Shown: positions 8,652 to 19,530, counted from the first letter of the stretch. The stretch: 64,000 bases of DNA from Asanoa hainanensis (GCF_900188485.1 NZ_FZPH01000002.1:186001-250000); one strand, 5' to 3'. The notes: generated from the sequence alone by a model not told the origin. Program-made: numbers and translations.

Positions 8652-8887
8652 ATGCGCAGCTACGGCCAGTACTGCCCGATCGCGCTGGCGGCCGAGGTGC
8701 TCGCCGAGCGCTGGATCGAGGTGGACGGGCTCGTCACCACCGACACCGCGACCCTGGTCCGCTGGTACGCCGGCGAGGCCACCCTGGACCCGGCGAGGTG
8801 GCCGGCCCGCGCTGGCTGCGTCAGCAGTTGCGGGGTTGGGGGCGGCTGAACCCGTACACGCGAGAGCCCGCCCACGCCGAAGCGTGA
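8652..8887 (+). pseudogene. HxlR-family regulator, internally deleted and frameshifted
   Basis: The first 21 codons (MRSYGQYCPIALAAEVLAERW) are the typical HxlR N-terminus. The wing-helix core is missing: the frame jumps directly to a C-terminal tail like that of longer HxlR proteins (VDGLVTTDTATLVRWYAGEATL). The remaining homology (EVAGPRWLRQQLRGWGRL) is in another frame from about 8795. About 100 codons are lost and there is at least one frameshift. The tail overlaps the terminator of icd. A functional regulator is very unlikely. Confidence 0.72.
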
Positions 8888-8895
8888 GCGGGCTC
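8864..8895 (-). terminator. Hairpin terminator of icd
   Basis: A 14-bp stem with one C-A mismatch (8864-8877 with 8882-8895) and a CGAA loop lies 11 nt beyond the icd stop. There is no strong U-tract. It overlaps the end of the HxlR remnant. Confidence 0.65.
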
Positions 8896-8905
8896 CGAGG
8901 AAGAA

Positions 8906-10120
8906 CTAGCCGACCTTGCGGGCCAGGTTCTCGTCGAGCGCGTTCATGAACTCGTCGGTGGTCAGCCACGGGGCGTCGCGGGAGATCAGCAGCGCCAGGT
9001 CCTTGGTCATCTGACCGCCCTCGACGGTCTCGATGCAGACCTGCTCGAGCTTGTTGGCGAAGTCCGTGACCGCCGGGGTGTTGTCGACCTTGCCCCGGTG
9101 GGCCAGGCCGCGGGTCCAGGCGAAGATCGACGCGATCGGGTTCGTCGACGTCTTCTCGCCCTTCTGCCACTGGCGGTAGTGCCGGGTGACGGTGCCGTGC
9201 GCGGCCTCGGCCTCGACGGTCTTGCCGTCCGGCGTCATCAGCACCGAGGTCATCAGGCCCAGCGAGCCGAAGCCCTGCGCCACGGTGTCCGACTGCACGT
9301 CGCCGTCGTAGTTCTTGGCGGCCCAGACGAAGCCGCCCTCCCACTTGAGCGCCGCCGCGACCATGTCGTCGATCAGGCGGTGCTCGTAGGTGATGCCGGC
9401 CGCCGCGAACTGGTCCTTGAACTCGGCGTCGAAGACCTCCTGGAACAGGTCCTTGAAGCGACCGTCGTACGCCTTGAGGATCGTGTTCTTGGTCGACAGG
9501 TAAACCGGGTAGTGGCGCTCGAGGCCGTACCGGAACGACGCCCGCGCGAAGTCGCGGATCGAGTCGTCGTAGTTGTACATGCCCATCGCGACGCCGCCGC
9601 CGGGGAAGTCGGCGATCTCGAACTCCATCGGCTCGGAGCCGTCGGCCGGGGTGTAGGTGATGGTGACGCGACCCGGGCCGGGGACCACGAAGTCGGTCGC
9701 CTTGTACTGGTCGCCGTGGGCGTGACGGCCGATGACGATCGGCTTGGTCCAGCCGGGCACCAGGCGGGGGACGTTGGACATGACGATCGGCTCACGGAAC
9801 ACGACGCCGCCGAGGATGTTGCGGATCGTGCCGTTCGGCGAGCGCCACATCTTCTTGAGGCCGAACTCTTCGACGCGGGCCTCGTCGGGGGTGATGGTCG
9901 CGCACTTGACGCCGACGCCGTGCCGCTTGATGGCGTTGGCCGCGTCGACGGTGACCTGGTCGTCGGTCGCGTCGCGGTGCTGGATCGACAGGTCGTAGTA
10001 CTCGAGGTCGACATCGAGGTACGGCTGGACCAGCTGCTCGCGGATCTGCTTCCAGATGATCCGGGTCATCTCGTCGCCGTCGAGCTCGACGACCGGATTC
10101 GCTACCTTGATCTTGGCCAT
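8906..10120 (-). CDS. icd: NADP-dependent isocitrate dehydrogenase
   Basis: 404 residues, the dimeric eukaryote-like class of IDH. Recognisable blocks are [12 protein letters not shown] near the N-terminus, [10 protein letters not shown] (isocitrate-binding Ser/Asn loop), [25 protein letters not shown] and [19 protein letters not shown] (metal-binding Asp), and [12 protein letters not shown] for the nucleotide. It oxidatively decarboxylates isocitrate to 2-oxoglutarate in the TCA cycle. The ATG is preceded by GAGGAG. An 18-bp palindrome lies 31 bp upstream. Confidence 0.96.
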   Translation of the reverse strand: MAKIKVANPVVELDGDEMTRIIWKQIREQLVQPYLDVDLEYYDLSIQHRDATDDQVTVDAANAIKRHGVGVKCATITPDEARVEEFGLKKMWRSPNGTIRNILGGVVFREPIVMSNVPRLVPGWTKPIVIGRHAHGDQYKATDFVVPGPGRVTITYTPADGSEPMEFEIADFPGGGVAMGMYNYDDSIRDFARASFRYGLERHYPVYLSTKNTILKAYDGRFKDLFQEVFDAEFKDQFAAAGITYEHRLIDDMVAAALKWEGGFVWAAKNYDGDVQSDTVAQGFGSLGLMTSVLMTPDGKTVEAEAAHGTVTRHYRQWQKGEKTSTNPIASIFAWTRGLAHRGKVDNTPAVTDFANKLEQVCIETVEGGQMTKDLALLISRDAPWLTTDEFMNALDENLARKVG

Positions 10121-10150
10121 TCGCCGGCGCTCCTCTCGGACTTCTCGTTA

Positions 10151-10168
10151 GCAGTACGAGCGTACTGC
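10151..10168. promoter_or_regulatory. Perfect 18-bp palindrome in the icd/MBL promoter region
   Basis: GCAGTACGAGCGTACTGC has perfect 8-bp arms around a 2-bp centre. It lies in the 97-bp space between the divergent icd and MBL-hydrolase starts. The symmetry and size fit a dimeric repressor operator; the cognate regulator is not identifiable. Confidence 0.55.
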
Positions 10169-10217
10169 AGCCGATCGGGGGGCCTCCTGCGGCCCCTCAT
10201 CGTGGGAGCATCGGGCG

Positions 10218-11012
10218 ATGCCCCTCCAGCACCAGGTCGGCGAAGCCACGATCATCGTCCTGCCTGACGGTGAAGGTCCCTTTTTCGAACCCCGCACAAA
10301 GGCGTTTCCCACCGCAACTGCGGATGATTGGCGCAAAGCCGACGAGACCGACCCCGCCTCCGTGACCGCGGGCGGCGACTGGCTGCTGCGCTTCCGCTGC
10401 TTCGCGATCCGCCTCGGCGGCCGCACCGTGATCGTCGACGCGGGCATCGGCCCGGCCGACTCGCCCGCCGCGGCCTGGGCGCCGGTGCCCGGCCGGCTGC
10501 CCGCCTCGCTCACCGAGGCCGGCATCGACCCCGCCGAGGTCGACACGGTCGTCCTGACCCACCTGCACACCGACCACATCGGCTGGGCGATGTCGGCCGG
10601 CAAGCCGTTCTTCCCCAACGCGCGCTACGTCATGCAGCGCACCGAGCTCGATGCCATCAAGGAGCACGCGGCGCCGGCCGGCCCGTACGCGATGGACCCG
10701 CTGCTGGCCGCCGGTCAGCTCGACGCGGTCGACGGCGAGCACCGGCTGGCCCCGGGCCTGCGGGTGGTCCACACACCGGGCCACACCCCGGGCCACCAGT
10801 GCGTGCTGCTCGAAGACGGCGGCGACACGGTGGTGGTGACCGGCGACCTGTTCGTGCACGCCGTGCAGGTGGTCGCGCCGGAGACGGCGTACACCCACGA
10901 GATGGATCCCGAGCTGGCCCGCACGAGCCGCGTCGCGCTGCTGCGCCAAGCGCGCGAAAAAGGGGCCACCCTGGCGGTTTCCCACCTGGGTGACCCCTTT
11001 ATCAAGATCTAG
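10218..11012 (+). CDS. MBL-fold metallo-hydrolase
   Basis: 264 residues with the metallo-beta-lactamase metal motif HLHTDH at 115-120, the second His in VHTPGHTPGHQ and the bridging Asp in VVTGDLFVHA. No signal peptide. This group includes lactonases and other soluble hydrolases; the substrate is not evident. The ATG has GGGAG about 8-12 nt upstream. Its stop overlaps that of mdh by 4 nt in convergent orientation. Confidence 0.88.
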   Translation: MPLQHQVGEATIIVLPDGEGPFFEPRTKAFPTATADDWRKADETDPASVTAGGDWLLRFRCFAIRLGGRTVIVDAGIGPADSPAAAWAPVPGRLPASLTEAGIDPAEVDTVVLTHLHTDHIGWAMSAGKPFFPNARYVMQRTELDAIKEHAAPAGPYAMDPLLAAGQLDAVDGEHRLAPGLRVVHTPGHTPGHQCVLLEDGGDTVVVTGDLFVHAVQVVAPETAYTHEMDPELARTSRVALLRQAREKGATLAVSHLGDPFIKI

Positions 11013-11959
11013 AGGTTCGCGACGTCGCCCTGCTTGGCGCGGACGGCCTCGGCGGCCTCGCTCAGGGCGGCCCGCTCCGACTCGGTGAGGTCGGTCTCGA
11101 CGACGCGCTTCACGCCGCCGGCGCCGATCTCGGCCTCGACGCCCAGGTAGACGCCGGAGATGCCGTACTCACCGTCGACCCAGGCGCAGACCGGCAGCAC
11201 CGTGCCGCTGTCCTCGGCTACCGCGCGCGCCATCCGGGCCGCGGCGGCCGACGGGGCGTAGTAGGCCGAGCCCGTCTTGAGCAGCGCGACCACCTCGGCG
11301 CCACCGTTGCGGGTGCGGACCACCAGCTCGTCGATCTTCTCGGCGGGCAGGAGCTCGGAGAGCGGCTTGCCGTTGACCGTGCACTGCGACGGCACCGGCA
11401 CCATGGTGTCACCGTGCGAGCCCAGGGTCAGCGTCTTCACCGTGCCGACCGGCACGGCCAGCGTCTCGGCGACGAAGTTGCTGAACCGGGCGGTGTCGAG
11501 CATGCCCGCCTGGCCGAGCACCTGGTTCTTCGGGAAGCCGGTGGCGATCTGGGCCAGCGCGGTCATCTCGTCGAGCGGGTTCGACACGACGATCACGACG
11601 GCGTCCGGCGCGTGCCGGGCCACCTGCTCCGAGACGCCCCGGACGATCTTGGCGTTGGTCTCCAGCAGGTCCATCCGGCTCATGCCCGGCTTGCGCGGGA
11701 GGCCGGCGGTGATCACGACGATGTCGGAGCCGGCGATCTTCTCGTAGCCGGAGCCGTCGGTGCCCGTCGTGACACCGACGACCTCCGTCTCGAAGCCCTC
11801 GATCGGCCGGGACTGGTTCATGTCGAGGGCGAGACCCTCGGGCTTGCCGTCGATGATGTCGGTCAGCACGACGGTCTCGAAGACGTCGTACTCGGCCAGC
11901 CGCTGCGCCGTCGTCGAGCCGTAGAAACCGGCACCGACGACGGTGACCTTCTTGCCCAT
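11009..11959 (-). CDS. mdh: Malate dehydrogenase (LDH-like)
   Basis: 316 residues. The NAD-binding glycine motif is GAGFYGS at 9-15. Substrate-binding Arg residues lie in LPRKPGMSRMDLL, and the catalytic His in LTLGSHGDTMVP. The Arg-Lys-Pro-Gly loop is typical for malate rather than lactate specificity. It completes the TCA-cycle genes of this end of the window (sucD, icd, mdh). ATG at 11959 with GGGAG and GAGG upstream. Confidence 0.95.
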   Translation of the reverse strand: MGKKVTVVGAGFYGSTTAQRLAEYDVFETVVLTDIIDGKPEGLALDMNQSRPIEGFETEVVGVTTGTDGSGYEKIAGSDIVVITAGLPRKPGMSRMDLLETNAKIVRGVSEQVARHAPDAVVIVVSNPLDEMTALAQIATGFPKNQVLGQAGMLDTARFSNFVAETLAVPVGTVKTLTLGSHGDTMVPVPSQCTVNGKPLSELLPAEKIDELVVRTRNGGAEVVALLKTGSAYYAPSAAAARMARAVAEDSGTVLPVCAWVDGEYGISGVYLGVEAEIGAGGVKRVVETDLTESERAALSEAAEAVRAKQGDVANL

Positions 11960-12028
11960 GGTCGCCTCAACTCCCTGTTACCGGCAGATTTCCCGCGACC
12001 GTATCAGCGCCGGTCAGGGCGGCCGGCC

Positions 12029-13192
12029 CTAGGGGCACCAGCCGTTCACCGGGTCACTCCGGCCGGTCCACAGGAACGCGTCGCTGATGTAGCTGCCGTC
12101 CCGCAGCTTGCTCCACAGGTTCGTGGTGAACCCGTTCCGCCCGACGTGCAGCGTCCCCCGCTTGGAGCAGACGATGTCGATCGTCTCGCCGTCGGGCGTC
12201 TCGCCGACCTGGGCGTAGCCCGTTCCTGGCCCCGAGCGGTGGATGGTGGCGCCGCCACCGTTGGTGTCGACGATGCCCTGGCGGAAGCCGAGCCGGCCGT
12301 AGTTGAAGAGCTCGTTGCCGACCTCGGCGCGGGTCGAGCCGTGCAGCGCGTACCCGTCGTAGAGGGCCTTGTTCTCCTCGATCACCCACTTGCCGATCGC
12401 GGTGCCGTCGATCGCCACGTACTTGTTGTTGAAGCGCAGCGAGAAGTGCACGTGCGCGCCGGTCGAGGAGCCGCCGCAGGAGACGTCGTTGCCGATGTCG
12501 CCGAGGAACTCGCCGTCGGCGACCTTCTTGCCGCTCGCCTTGATGTTGCCGGAGAGGTGGTAGTAGTCCGTCGCCCAGCCGCGGTCGTGGATGACCCGGA
12601 GCCAACCCTTGCCCGACGAGCACATCGTGTACGCGAGCCCGGCGCGGGCCGCGAGCACCCGGCCGTCGCCGCCGGACAGGTCGATCGAGCTGCGGACGGT
12701 GTTGCTCATGCGGTGCGGACCGCCGGTCAGCAACCAGGCCTGCCCGTTGGCGTACGGGAGGCGGAGGCCGGTGCGCTTGTCGACCGACTTCTCGGCCCGG
12801 CGGTCGACTCCGAGCACCTGGCGCTCCGCGGAGCTCAGGATCGGGGACTTGCCGGCGAGGCTGGCGAACGCGGGCTCGCCTTCGAGCGCGGCGGTCCAGC
12901 CCTTCTTGTCGCGGTGGGCGATGAAGAGCCAACCCTCCGGGTACGCTCCGGCGGCCTTCTTGGCGACCAGCACCGCGGTGCCGAAGCCCCAGGTGTTGGT
13001 GGTGCGCGAGGCGATGTTCACCTGCGGCTCGGGTGCGGCGACGATCGACGTCTTGCTGCGGGAGATCAACAGTTGCCGCACTGCGGCGGTGAGGTCGGCT
13101 TTCGGGCCGGCGTGCGCGCTGGTGGCGACCCCGGCGAATCCGATCAGTGCGGTTAGGACGGCAGATGCGGCTATTGCGATACGGAGTCGCAT
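12029..13192 (-). CDS. Secreted M23 (LasA/beta-lytic type) peptidase
   Basis: 387 residues. A cleavable signal peptide covers about 1-29 (MRLRIAIAASAVLTALIGFA, then an AHA-type end), which fixes the start at ATG 13192. The peptidase has GGPHRMSNTVRSSID, giving the His and Asp zinc ligands as in LasA and beta-lytic protease, then YYHLSG and GAHVHFSL with the last His ligands. The C-terminal 90 residues resemble an SH3-like module (TIHRSGPGTGYAQVG, GTLHVGRNGFTTNLW). It probably cuts peptidoglycan cross-bridges or glycine-rich proteins outside the cell. Confidence 0.85.
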   Translation of the reverse strand: MRLRIAIAASAVLTALIGFAGVATSAHAGPKADLTAAVRQLLISRSKTSIVAAPEPQVNIASRTTNTWGFGTAVLVAKKAAGAYPEGWLFIAHRDKKGWTAALEGEPAFASLAGKSPILSSAERQVLGVDRRAEKSVDKRTGLRLPYANGQAWLLTGGPHRMSNTVRSSIDLSGGDGRVLAARAGLAYTMCSSGKGWLRVIHDRGWATDYYHLSGNIKASGKKVADGEFLGDIGNDVSCGGSSTGAHVHFSLRFNNKYVAIDGTAIGKWVIEENKALYDGYALHGSTRAEVGNELFNYGRLGFRQGIVDTNGGGATIHRSGPGTGYAQVGETPDGETIDIVCSKRGTLHVGRNGFTTNLWSKLRDGSYISDAFLWTGRSDPVNGWCP

Positions 13193-13701
13193 AATACGAT
13201 GATCGGAAATTAGGGCATCTCGGTCACGCCGCCACGCCGCCGACGATCCGGGCTCAACGGTTTTCGGGCCGATCGGCCACATTGGCCGAGGCGGCGATCC
13301 GACCCCGGCGCGACCCGACGCGGCGGCCCGCCTCGCCGGATGGCCGGCCCGTCCGCAGGTGGGGCGCACCCGATGGCGCATCGGTCACAATGGGTAGTCG
13401 CACGCTCGCCGCGATCCGCGCTCCGTGTCCGACATGTCGGTCTTAGGGACGGGCCGTTTTGCCCTGAGACCTGAGGCATAATTTCCCCCGGCCCACTCGT
13501 GGACCTTGCGCTGTGTGGCCGTTCCACAACAGACGAAGAGCTTGACCCGCAACACGTGGCGGACCGGCGTCGTGACCTCGTCGTGATCCGCCGGTTTGGC
13601 TGAGGGAGTCCGTTGACTTACCTTTGCCGACGTTGCACTGCGTCACCCGACCGGTGGCGCGTCGACCCGCGCGCGCGAGCAAGTGCCACCAAGGAGGCTC
13701 C
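13193..13701. other. 509-bp gene-free promoter region
   Basis: This gap separates the divergent M23 peptidase and the peptide-importer operon. No credible gene is seen; frames here have poor codon statistics and no matching start signals. It holds a perfect 12-bp palindrome CCGACATGTCGG at 13429-13440 and a GCATAATTT stretch (about 13475) that could supply a -10 element. A ribosome binding site AAGGAGG (13691-13697) defines the start of the next gene. Confidence 0.6.
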
Positions 13702-15339
13702 ATGCAGGTTCGCAGGCTGATCGCCGGAACCCTCGTTCCCCTGGCCGTCACCGCCGGCCTGGTCGGATGCAACAGTGGCGATTCGGCGAAGGTCGATCCG
13801 ACGGGTGTGGTCAGCATCCAGATCGCCGAACCGCAGCACCTCCTGCCTTCCAACACCAATGACGCGAGCGGCATCCAGGTGCTGTCCGCGCTCTACGCGG
13901 GGCTGGTCAGCTACGACCAGAGCTTCAAGCCGGTGCCCGACACCGCCCAGTCGATCGAGTCGTCCGCCGACCACCGGGTCTGGACCATCAAGCTCAAGGA
14001 CGGCTACACCTTCCACAACGGGGAGAAGGTCCGGGCCGACAACTACATCAACGCCTGGAACTACGCCGCGTACGGACCGAACGCGCAGAACAACGGCTAC
14101 TTCTTCAGCCGGATCCAGGGCTTCGGGGAGACCCAGCTCGGTCCGGACCCGGACGGCGCCGACGGCCCGGAGAAGCCCGCGCCGCCGAAGGCCAAGACGA
14201 TGAGCGGCCTCAAGAAGATCGACGACCTGACCTTCCAGGTCACGCTGTCCGAGCCGTTCACGGAGTTCGAGACGGTGATCGGCTACAGCGCGTTCTACCC
14301 GCTGCCGGACGCCGCCTTCACCGCTCCCGGTGTGATCAACGAAGACTTCGAGGCCGCGCCGATCGGCAACGGCGCGTTCCAGATGAACGGCAAGTGGGAG
14401 CACGACGCCAAGGTCGAGGTGGCCAAGTACGACGGCTACCCGGGCACGAAGCCCAAGGTCGGCGGCGTCGAGTTCCGGATCTACCTGCAGCCCAGCGCCG
14501 CGTACGCGGACGTGCTCTCCGACAACCTCGACGTGATCCCGCAGATCCCGACCGAGAGCATCGTGACCGCGCCGGACGACCTCGGTGACCGGTTCCAGCG
14601 CAGCTCGGCGTCGCAGTTCCAGTTCCTCGCGTTCCCGACCTTCGAGACGGAGTTCTCGAAGCCAGAGGTGCGCAAGGCGATCTCGATGGCGATCGACCGC
14701 GACGAGATCGTCCGGTCGGTCTTCAAGGGCTCGCAGCAGTCCGCCCGCTCGTTCGTCTCCCCGGTGGTCGCGGGCTACCGCGAGAACACCTGCGGCGAGG
14801 CCTGCGAGTTCGACCCGGGCAAGGCCAAGGCGCTCTACGAGCAGAACGACGGCCCCAAGAAGCTCAACCTGGCCTACAACTCGGACGGTCCGCACAAGGA
14901 CTGGATCGACGCGACCTGCAACCAGCTCAACGCCAACCTCGGTGTCGAGTGCGTGGCCACGCCGGAACCGAAGATCGCGGACCTGCTGACCAAGGTCGAG
15001 GAGAAGCAGGACGTCGGCATCTTCCGGCTCGGCTGGACCATGGACTACCCGTCCATGGAGAGCTACCTCGGCCCGCTCTACACGACCAAGGGCTCGTCGA
15101 ACTACTACGGCTTCTCCAACGCCGACTTCGACCGGCTGGTCAGCGAGGGCGCCGCGGCGAAGACCCCGGAAGAGTCGATCGCGAAGTACCAGGACGCCGA
15201 GAACATCCTCGCCCAGCAGCTCCCGGTGATCCCGCTGCGCTTCGCGCAGAACAACTACGGGTTCTCGACCCGAGTGCAGAACGTGGTCGTCGACCTGTTC
15301 AGCCGGATCGACCTCTCGCAGATCGAGGTGCTGGGCTGA
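13702..15339 (+). CDS. Oligopeptide/dipeptide ABC transporter substrate-binding lipoprotein
   Basis: 545 residues. AAGGAGG 5 nt upstream fixes the ATG at 13702. The lipoprotein signal ends at VGC (C23). The rest is a family-5 solute-binding protein (SBP_bac_5): VWTIKLKDGYTFHNGEKV, the region around VRKAISMAIDRDEIV, and a DYPSMESYL segment near the C-terminus. It would capture peptides outside the membrane for the four following genes. A hairpin 18 nt after its stop suggests higher expression than the permeases. Confidence 0.94.
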   Translation: MQVRRLIAGTLVPLAVTAGLVGCNSGDSAKVDPTGVVSIQIAEPQHLLPSNTNDASGIQVLSALYAGLVSYDQSFKPVPDTAQSIESSADHRVWTIKLKDGYTFHNGEKVRADNYINAWNYAAYGPNAQNNGYFFSRIQGFGETQLGPDPDGADGPEKPAPPKAKTMSGLKKIDDLTFQVTLSEPFTEFETVIGYSAFYPLPDAAFTAPGVINEDFEAAPIGNGAFQMNGKWEHDAKVEVAKYDGYPGTKPKVGGVEFRIYLQPSAAYADVLSDNLDVIPQIPTESIVTAPDDLGDRFQRSSASQFQFLAFPTFETEFSKPEVRKAISMAIDRDEIVRSVFKGSQQSARSFVSPVVAGYRENTCGEACEFDPGKAKALYEQNDGPKKLNLAYNSDGPHKDWIDATCNQLNANLGVECVATPEPKIADLLTKVEEKQDVGIFRLGWTMDYPSMESYLGPLYTTKGSSNYYGFSNADFDRLVSEGAAAKTPEESIAKYQDAENILAQQLPVIPLRFAQNNYGFSTRVQNVVVDLFSRIDLSQIEVLG

Positions 15340-15356
15340 CCTGACGCACCGCGCGG

Positions 15357-15382
15357 CCGCCGGTTCTCTTCGGGACCGGCGG
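15357..15382 (+). promoter_or_regulatory. Intercistronic hairpin between binding protein and permeases
   Basis: 15357-15367 pairs with 15372-15382 (11 bp including two G-T pairs) around a CTTC loop, in the 112-bp gap of the importer operon. Such hairpins usually protect the upstream message or attenuate readthrough, which would make the binding protein the most abundant component. Confidence 0.6.
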
Positions 15383-15451
15383 TCGTCGGCCGTCAGGGGA
15401 CGCGAGGTAAGTTCATCACCCCCGCACCCGGCGCACAGAGACTGGCACCGC

Positions 15452-16378
15452 ATGGCTCGCTACATCATCAGGCGTCTCCTCCAGATGGTCGTCACCTTCG
15501 TCGGGGCGACCTTCGTGGTGTACGCGCTGATGTTCGCGAACCAGAACGACCCGATCCAGGCGCTCGCCGGTGACCGGCCCGTCAGTGACAACGTCCGGCA
15601 GGTGCTGACCGAGCAGTACCACCTGAACGACCCGTTCCTGGTGCAGTACGGCTACTACATGCGGGGCCTGCTGACCGGTGACTTCGGCAAGACGCTCACC
15701 GGCCGGCCGATCGGTGACGTGATGTCCGACGCCTGGCCCAACACGATCAAGCTCGCGCTGCTCGCGCTGTTCTTCGCCACGCTGTTCGGCATCGCCGCTG
15801 GCCTGGTCGCGGGCCTGCGGCGCGGGAGCGTCTTCGACAACACCACGCTCGCGCTCACCCTGGTCGTGGTCGGGCTGCCGATCATCGTGCTTGCCCCGAT
15901 CGCCCAGCTCGTCTTCGGCGTCAAGCTGGGCTGGTTCCCGACCACGGCCGGCGCCAGACCCAGCCTCTACGGGCTGATCCTGCCCGCGCTCGTGCTCGGC
16001 GCGGCCTCGACCGCGACGATCCTGCGGCTGACCCGCGCCTCGGTGGCCGAGAACGTCCGTGCCGACTACGTGCGCACCGCCCGCGCGAAGGGGCTCTCCG
16101 CGCGCCGGGTGGTCGCCGTGCACGTGCTGCGCAACTCGATGATCCCGGTGATCACCCTGATCGGCGTCGACCTCGGCACCCTGATGGCCGGCGCGATCAT
16201 CACCGAGGGCGTGTTCAACATTCCGGGTGTCGGCTCCAAGCTGCTCCTGGGCATCCAGACCGAGGACGGCCCGCTGGTGGTCGGCTTCGTCAGCGTGCTG
16301 GTCGTCGTCTTCCTGGTCACGAACCTGCTCGTCGACCTGCTCTACGCCGTACTCGACCCGAGGATCCGGTATGAGTGA
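15452..16378 (+). CDS. Peptide ABC transporter permease (DppB/OppB type)
   Basis: 308 residues with six predicted transmembrane helices and the binding-protein-dependent transport signature (EAA-like loop YVRTARAKGLSARRVVAVHVLRNSMIPVI, read as residues about 207-236). The N-terminal MARYIIRRLLQMVVTFVGAT is typical of DppB. It forms the inner-membrane channel with the next gene. Its stop overlaps the start of that gene by 8 nt. Confidence 0.95.
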   Translation: MARYIIRRLLQMVVTFVGATFVVYALMFANQNDPIQALAGDRPVSDNVRQVLTEQYHLNDPFLVQYGYYMRGLLTGDFGKTLTGRPIGDVMSDAWPNTIKLALLALFFATLFGIAAGLVAGLRRGSVFDNTTLALTLVVVGLPIIVLAPIAQLVFGVKLGWFPTTAGARPSLYGLILPALVLGAASTATILRLTRASVAENVRADYVRTARAKGLSARRVVAVHVLRNSMIPVITLIGVDLGTLMAGAIITEGVFNIPGVGSKLLLGIQTEDGPLVVGFVSVLVVVFLVTNLLVDLLYAVLDPRIRYE

Positions 16379-17312
16379 CCTGGAGATGGCGGCGACCACC
16401 GAGCTCGGCGTCCGCCCGTCCGGCGACCCGGCCGCCGGGCCTGCCGCGACCGCGAAGACCCGCAGCCTGTACGCCGACGCCTGGTACGACCTGCGCCGCA
16501 ACTGGATCTTCTGGGTGGCGTCGGCCCTGGTCGTGCTGATCGTGCTGATGGCGGTCTGGCCCGGGCTGTTCAGCTCCGCCGACCCGACCGCCTGCAACAC
16601 CCGCCGGCAGTTCGCCGGGCCGTCCGGCGGTGCGATCCTCGGCTACGACTTCCAGGGCTGTGACGTCTTCTCCCGCACCGTGCACGGCGCCCGCGCATCC
16701 GTGCTGGTCGGCGTCTTCGCCGTACTCATGACCGGGGTGATCGGCCTGGTCTTCGGCATGCTGGCCGGCTACTTCGGCGGTTGGCTCGACGCCATCCTGT
16801 CCCGGGTGGTCGACGTCGTGCTCGGCATCCCGCTGCTGCTGGCCGCCATCGTGCTGAGCAAGCGGCTCTCCGCCGACCGGCAGGGCTCCGGCATCGCGAC
16901 CGTCGTCATCGTGCTGGGCATCCTCGGTTGGACCACTGCGGCCCGGGTGATGCGCGGTTCGGTGATCGCCGCCCGCAGCCAGGACTACGTCGCCGCGGCC
17001 CGGATGCTCGGCGCCGGCCCGCTGCGGATCATGTGGCGGCACATCCTGCCGAACGCGCTCGCGCCGTTCATCGTGGTGCTGACCATCGCGCTCGGCACGT
17101 TCATCGCCACCGAGGCGACCCTGTCGTTCCTCAACATCGGCCTGCGATCACCGGCGATCTCGTGGGGGATCGACATCGCCACCGCTGGCAAGCACGTCCG
17201 AGAGTCGGCCACGCCCCTCGTCGCGCCCTCGGTATTCCTCACCCTGACGGTGCTCGCGTTCATCATGCTCGGCGACGCCATCCGGGACGCCTTCGACCCG
17301 AAGCTGCGCTGA
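16371..17312 (+). CDS. Peptide ABC transporter permease (DppC/OppC type)
   Basis: 313 residues. The ATG at 16371 lies inside the end of the preceding permease. About 45 cytoplasmic residues precede the first helix; the DppC-specific external segment FQGCDVFSRTVHGARASVLVG follows, then the EAA loop (YVAAARMLGAGPLRIMWRHI) and the C-terminal DAIRDAFDPKLR typical of OppC/DppC. Its TGA overlaps the next ATG (TGATG), so the pair is translationally coupled. Confidence 0.94.
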   Translation: MSDLEMAATTELGVRPSGDPAAGPAATAKTRSLYADAWYDLRRNWIFWVASALVVLIVLMAVWPGLFSSADPTACNTRRQFAGPSGGAILGYDFQGCDVFSRTVHGARASVLVGVFAVLMTGVIGLVFGMLAGYFGGWLDAILSRVVDVVLGIPLLLAAIVLSKRLSADRQGSGIATVVIVLGILGWTTAARVMRGSVIAARSQDYVAAARMLGAGPLRIMWRHILPNALAPFIVVLTIALGTFIATEATLSFLNIGLRSPAISWGIDIATAGKHVRESATPLVAPSVFLTLTVLAFIMLGDAIRDAFDPKLR

Positions 17313-18473
17313 TGACCCAACCGAACCCGTACCAGCAGCAATGGCCAGGCCAGCCGGCTGCACAGCAATGGCCGGAACAGCCGGCTCCCGCCCCGGTCGT
17401 CGCCGGCTGGGACGACCCGAACCGGGGTGGCTGGGACACGCCGACCGCGGCCTGGTCGACGCCGCCGAGCCGCGCCCGGGTCACCCAGCCGCGCTCCGGT
17501 GAGCACCTGCTCGACGTGCGCGACCTGCGGGTCGAGTTCGACACCCGGGACGGCGTCGCGCGGGTGGTCAACGGGGTGTCGTTCCACGTCGACCCCGGTG
17601 AGACGCTGGCCATCCTCGGCGAGTCCGGCTCCGGCAAGTCGGTCACCGCGCAGGCCGTGATGGGCATCCTGGACACCCCACCGGCGGTGGTACGCGGCGG
17701 CCAGGTGCTCTTCGGCGGCGAGGACCTGCTGACGGTCTCGCCCGACCGCCGCCGTCAGGTGCGCGGCCAGGAGATCGCGATGGTCTTCCAGGACGCGCTG
17801 TCCGCGCTCAACCCGGTCTTCCCGGTCGGCTGGCAGATCTCCGAGGCGCTCCGGTCGCGCCGCGGGATCGGCAAGGCCGACGCGCGGCGCCGGGCGATCG
17901 AGCTGATGGACATGGTGCAGATCCCGGCCTCGGCGGACCGCGTCGACGACTACCCGCACGAGTTCTCCGGCGGCATGCGGCAACGCGTCATGATCGCGAT
18001 GGCGCTGGCCATGCGGCCGAAGGTCCTGATCGCCGACGAGCCGACCACCGCCCTGGACGTGACCGTGCAGGCCCAGATCATGGACCTGCTGGCGACCCTG
18101 CGGGCCGAGCTCGAGATGGCGCTCATCCTGATCACGCACGACCTGGGCGTCGTCGCCGACGTCGCGGACCGGATCACCGTGATGTACGCGGGCCGGGTCG
18201 TCGAGCAGGCCGACGTGCACACGTTGTACGCGTCGCCCGCACACCCGTACACCCGCGGTCTGCTGGCCTCCGTCCCTCGCCTGGATCACCGTGGCCACGG
18301 CCTCCACTCGATCAGCGGCACCCCGCCGAACCCGACGGCGATCCCCGACGGTTGCGCCTTCCACCCGCGGTGCCCGTGGGCGCAGCAGATGTGCCGGATG
18401 ACCTCTCCGGCGCTGACGCGGATCGGCCGGCTCGACCGGGCCAGCGCCTGCCACTTCCCGCCGGAGGCACTCG

Positions 18474-18490
<17 letters not shown>
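17312..18490 (+). CDS. Peptide ABC transporter ATP-binding protein (DppD/OppD type)
   Basis: 392 residues from ATG 17312. A Gln/Pro-rich N-terminal extension of about 60 residues precedes the ATPase: Walker A GESGSGKS, Q-loop VFQDALSALNP, signature FSGGMRQRV, Walker B VLIADEPTTALD, and the oligopeptide C-terminal domain with its Cys-containing cluster (GCAFHPRCPWAQQMC), which can hold an Fe-S centre. The extension is unusual compared with the roughly 330-residue family norm. The next gene overlaps by 17 nt. Confidence 0.94.
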
Positions 18491-19484
<994 letters not shown>

Positions 19485-19530
19485 GGTGTCATTGCCCTAA
19501 TTGGTGGGTTCCTCCTGGAATGATCCCCGG

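Noticed and set aside
13210-13527. Possible 105-residue gene on the minus strand in the 13.2-13.7 kb gap
   Set aside because: Arg/Pro-rich composition without a domain or ribosome binding site; the region is better read as a promoter.
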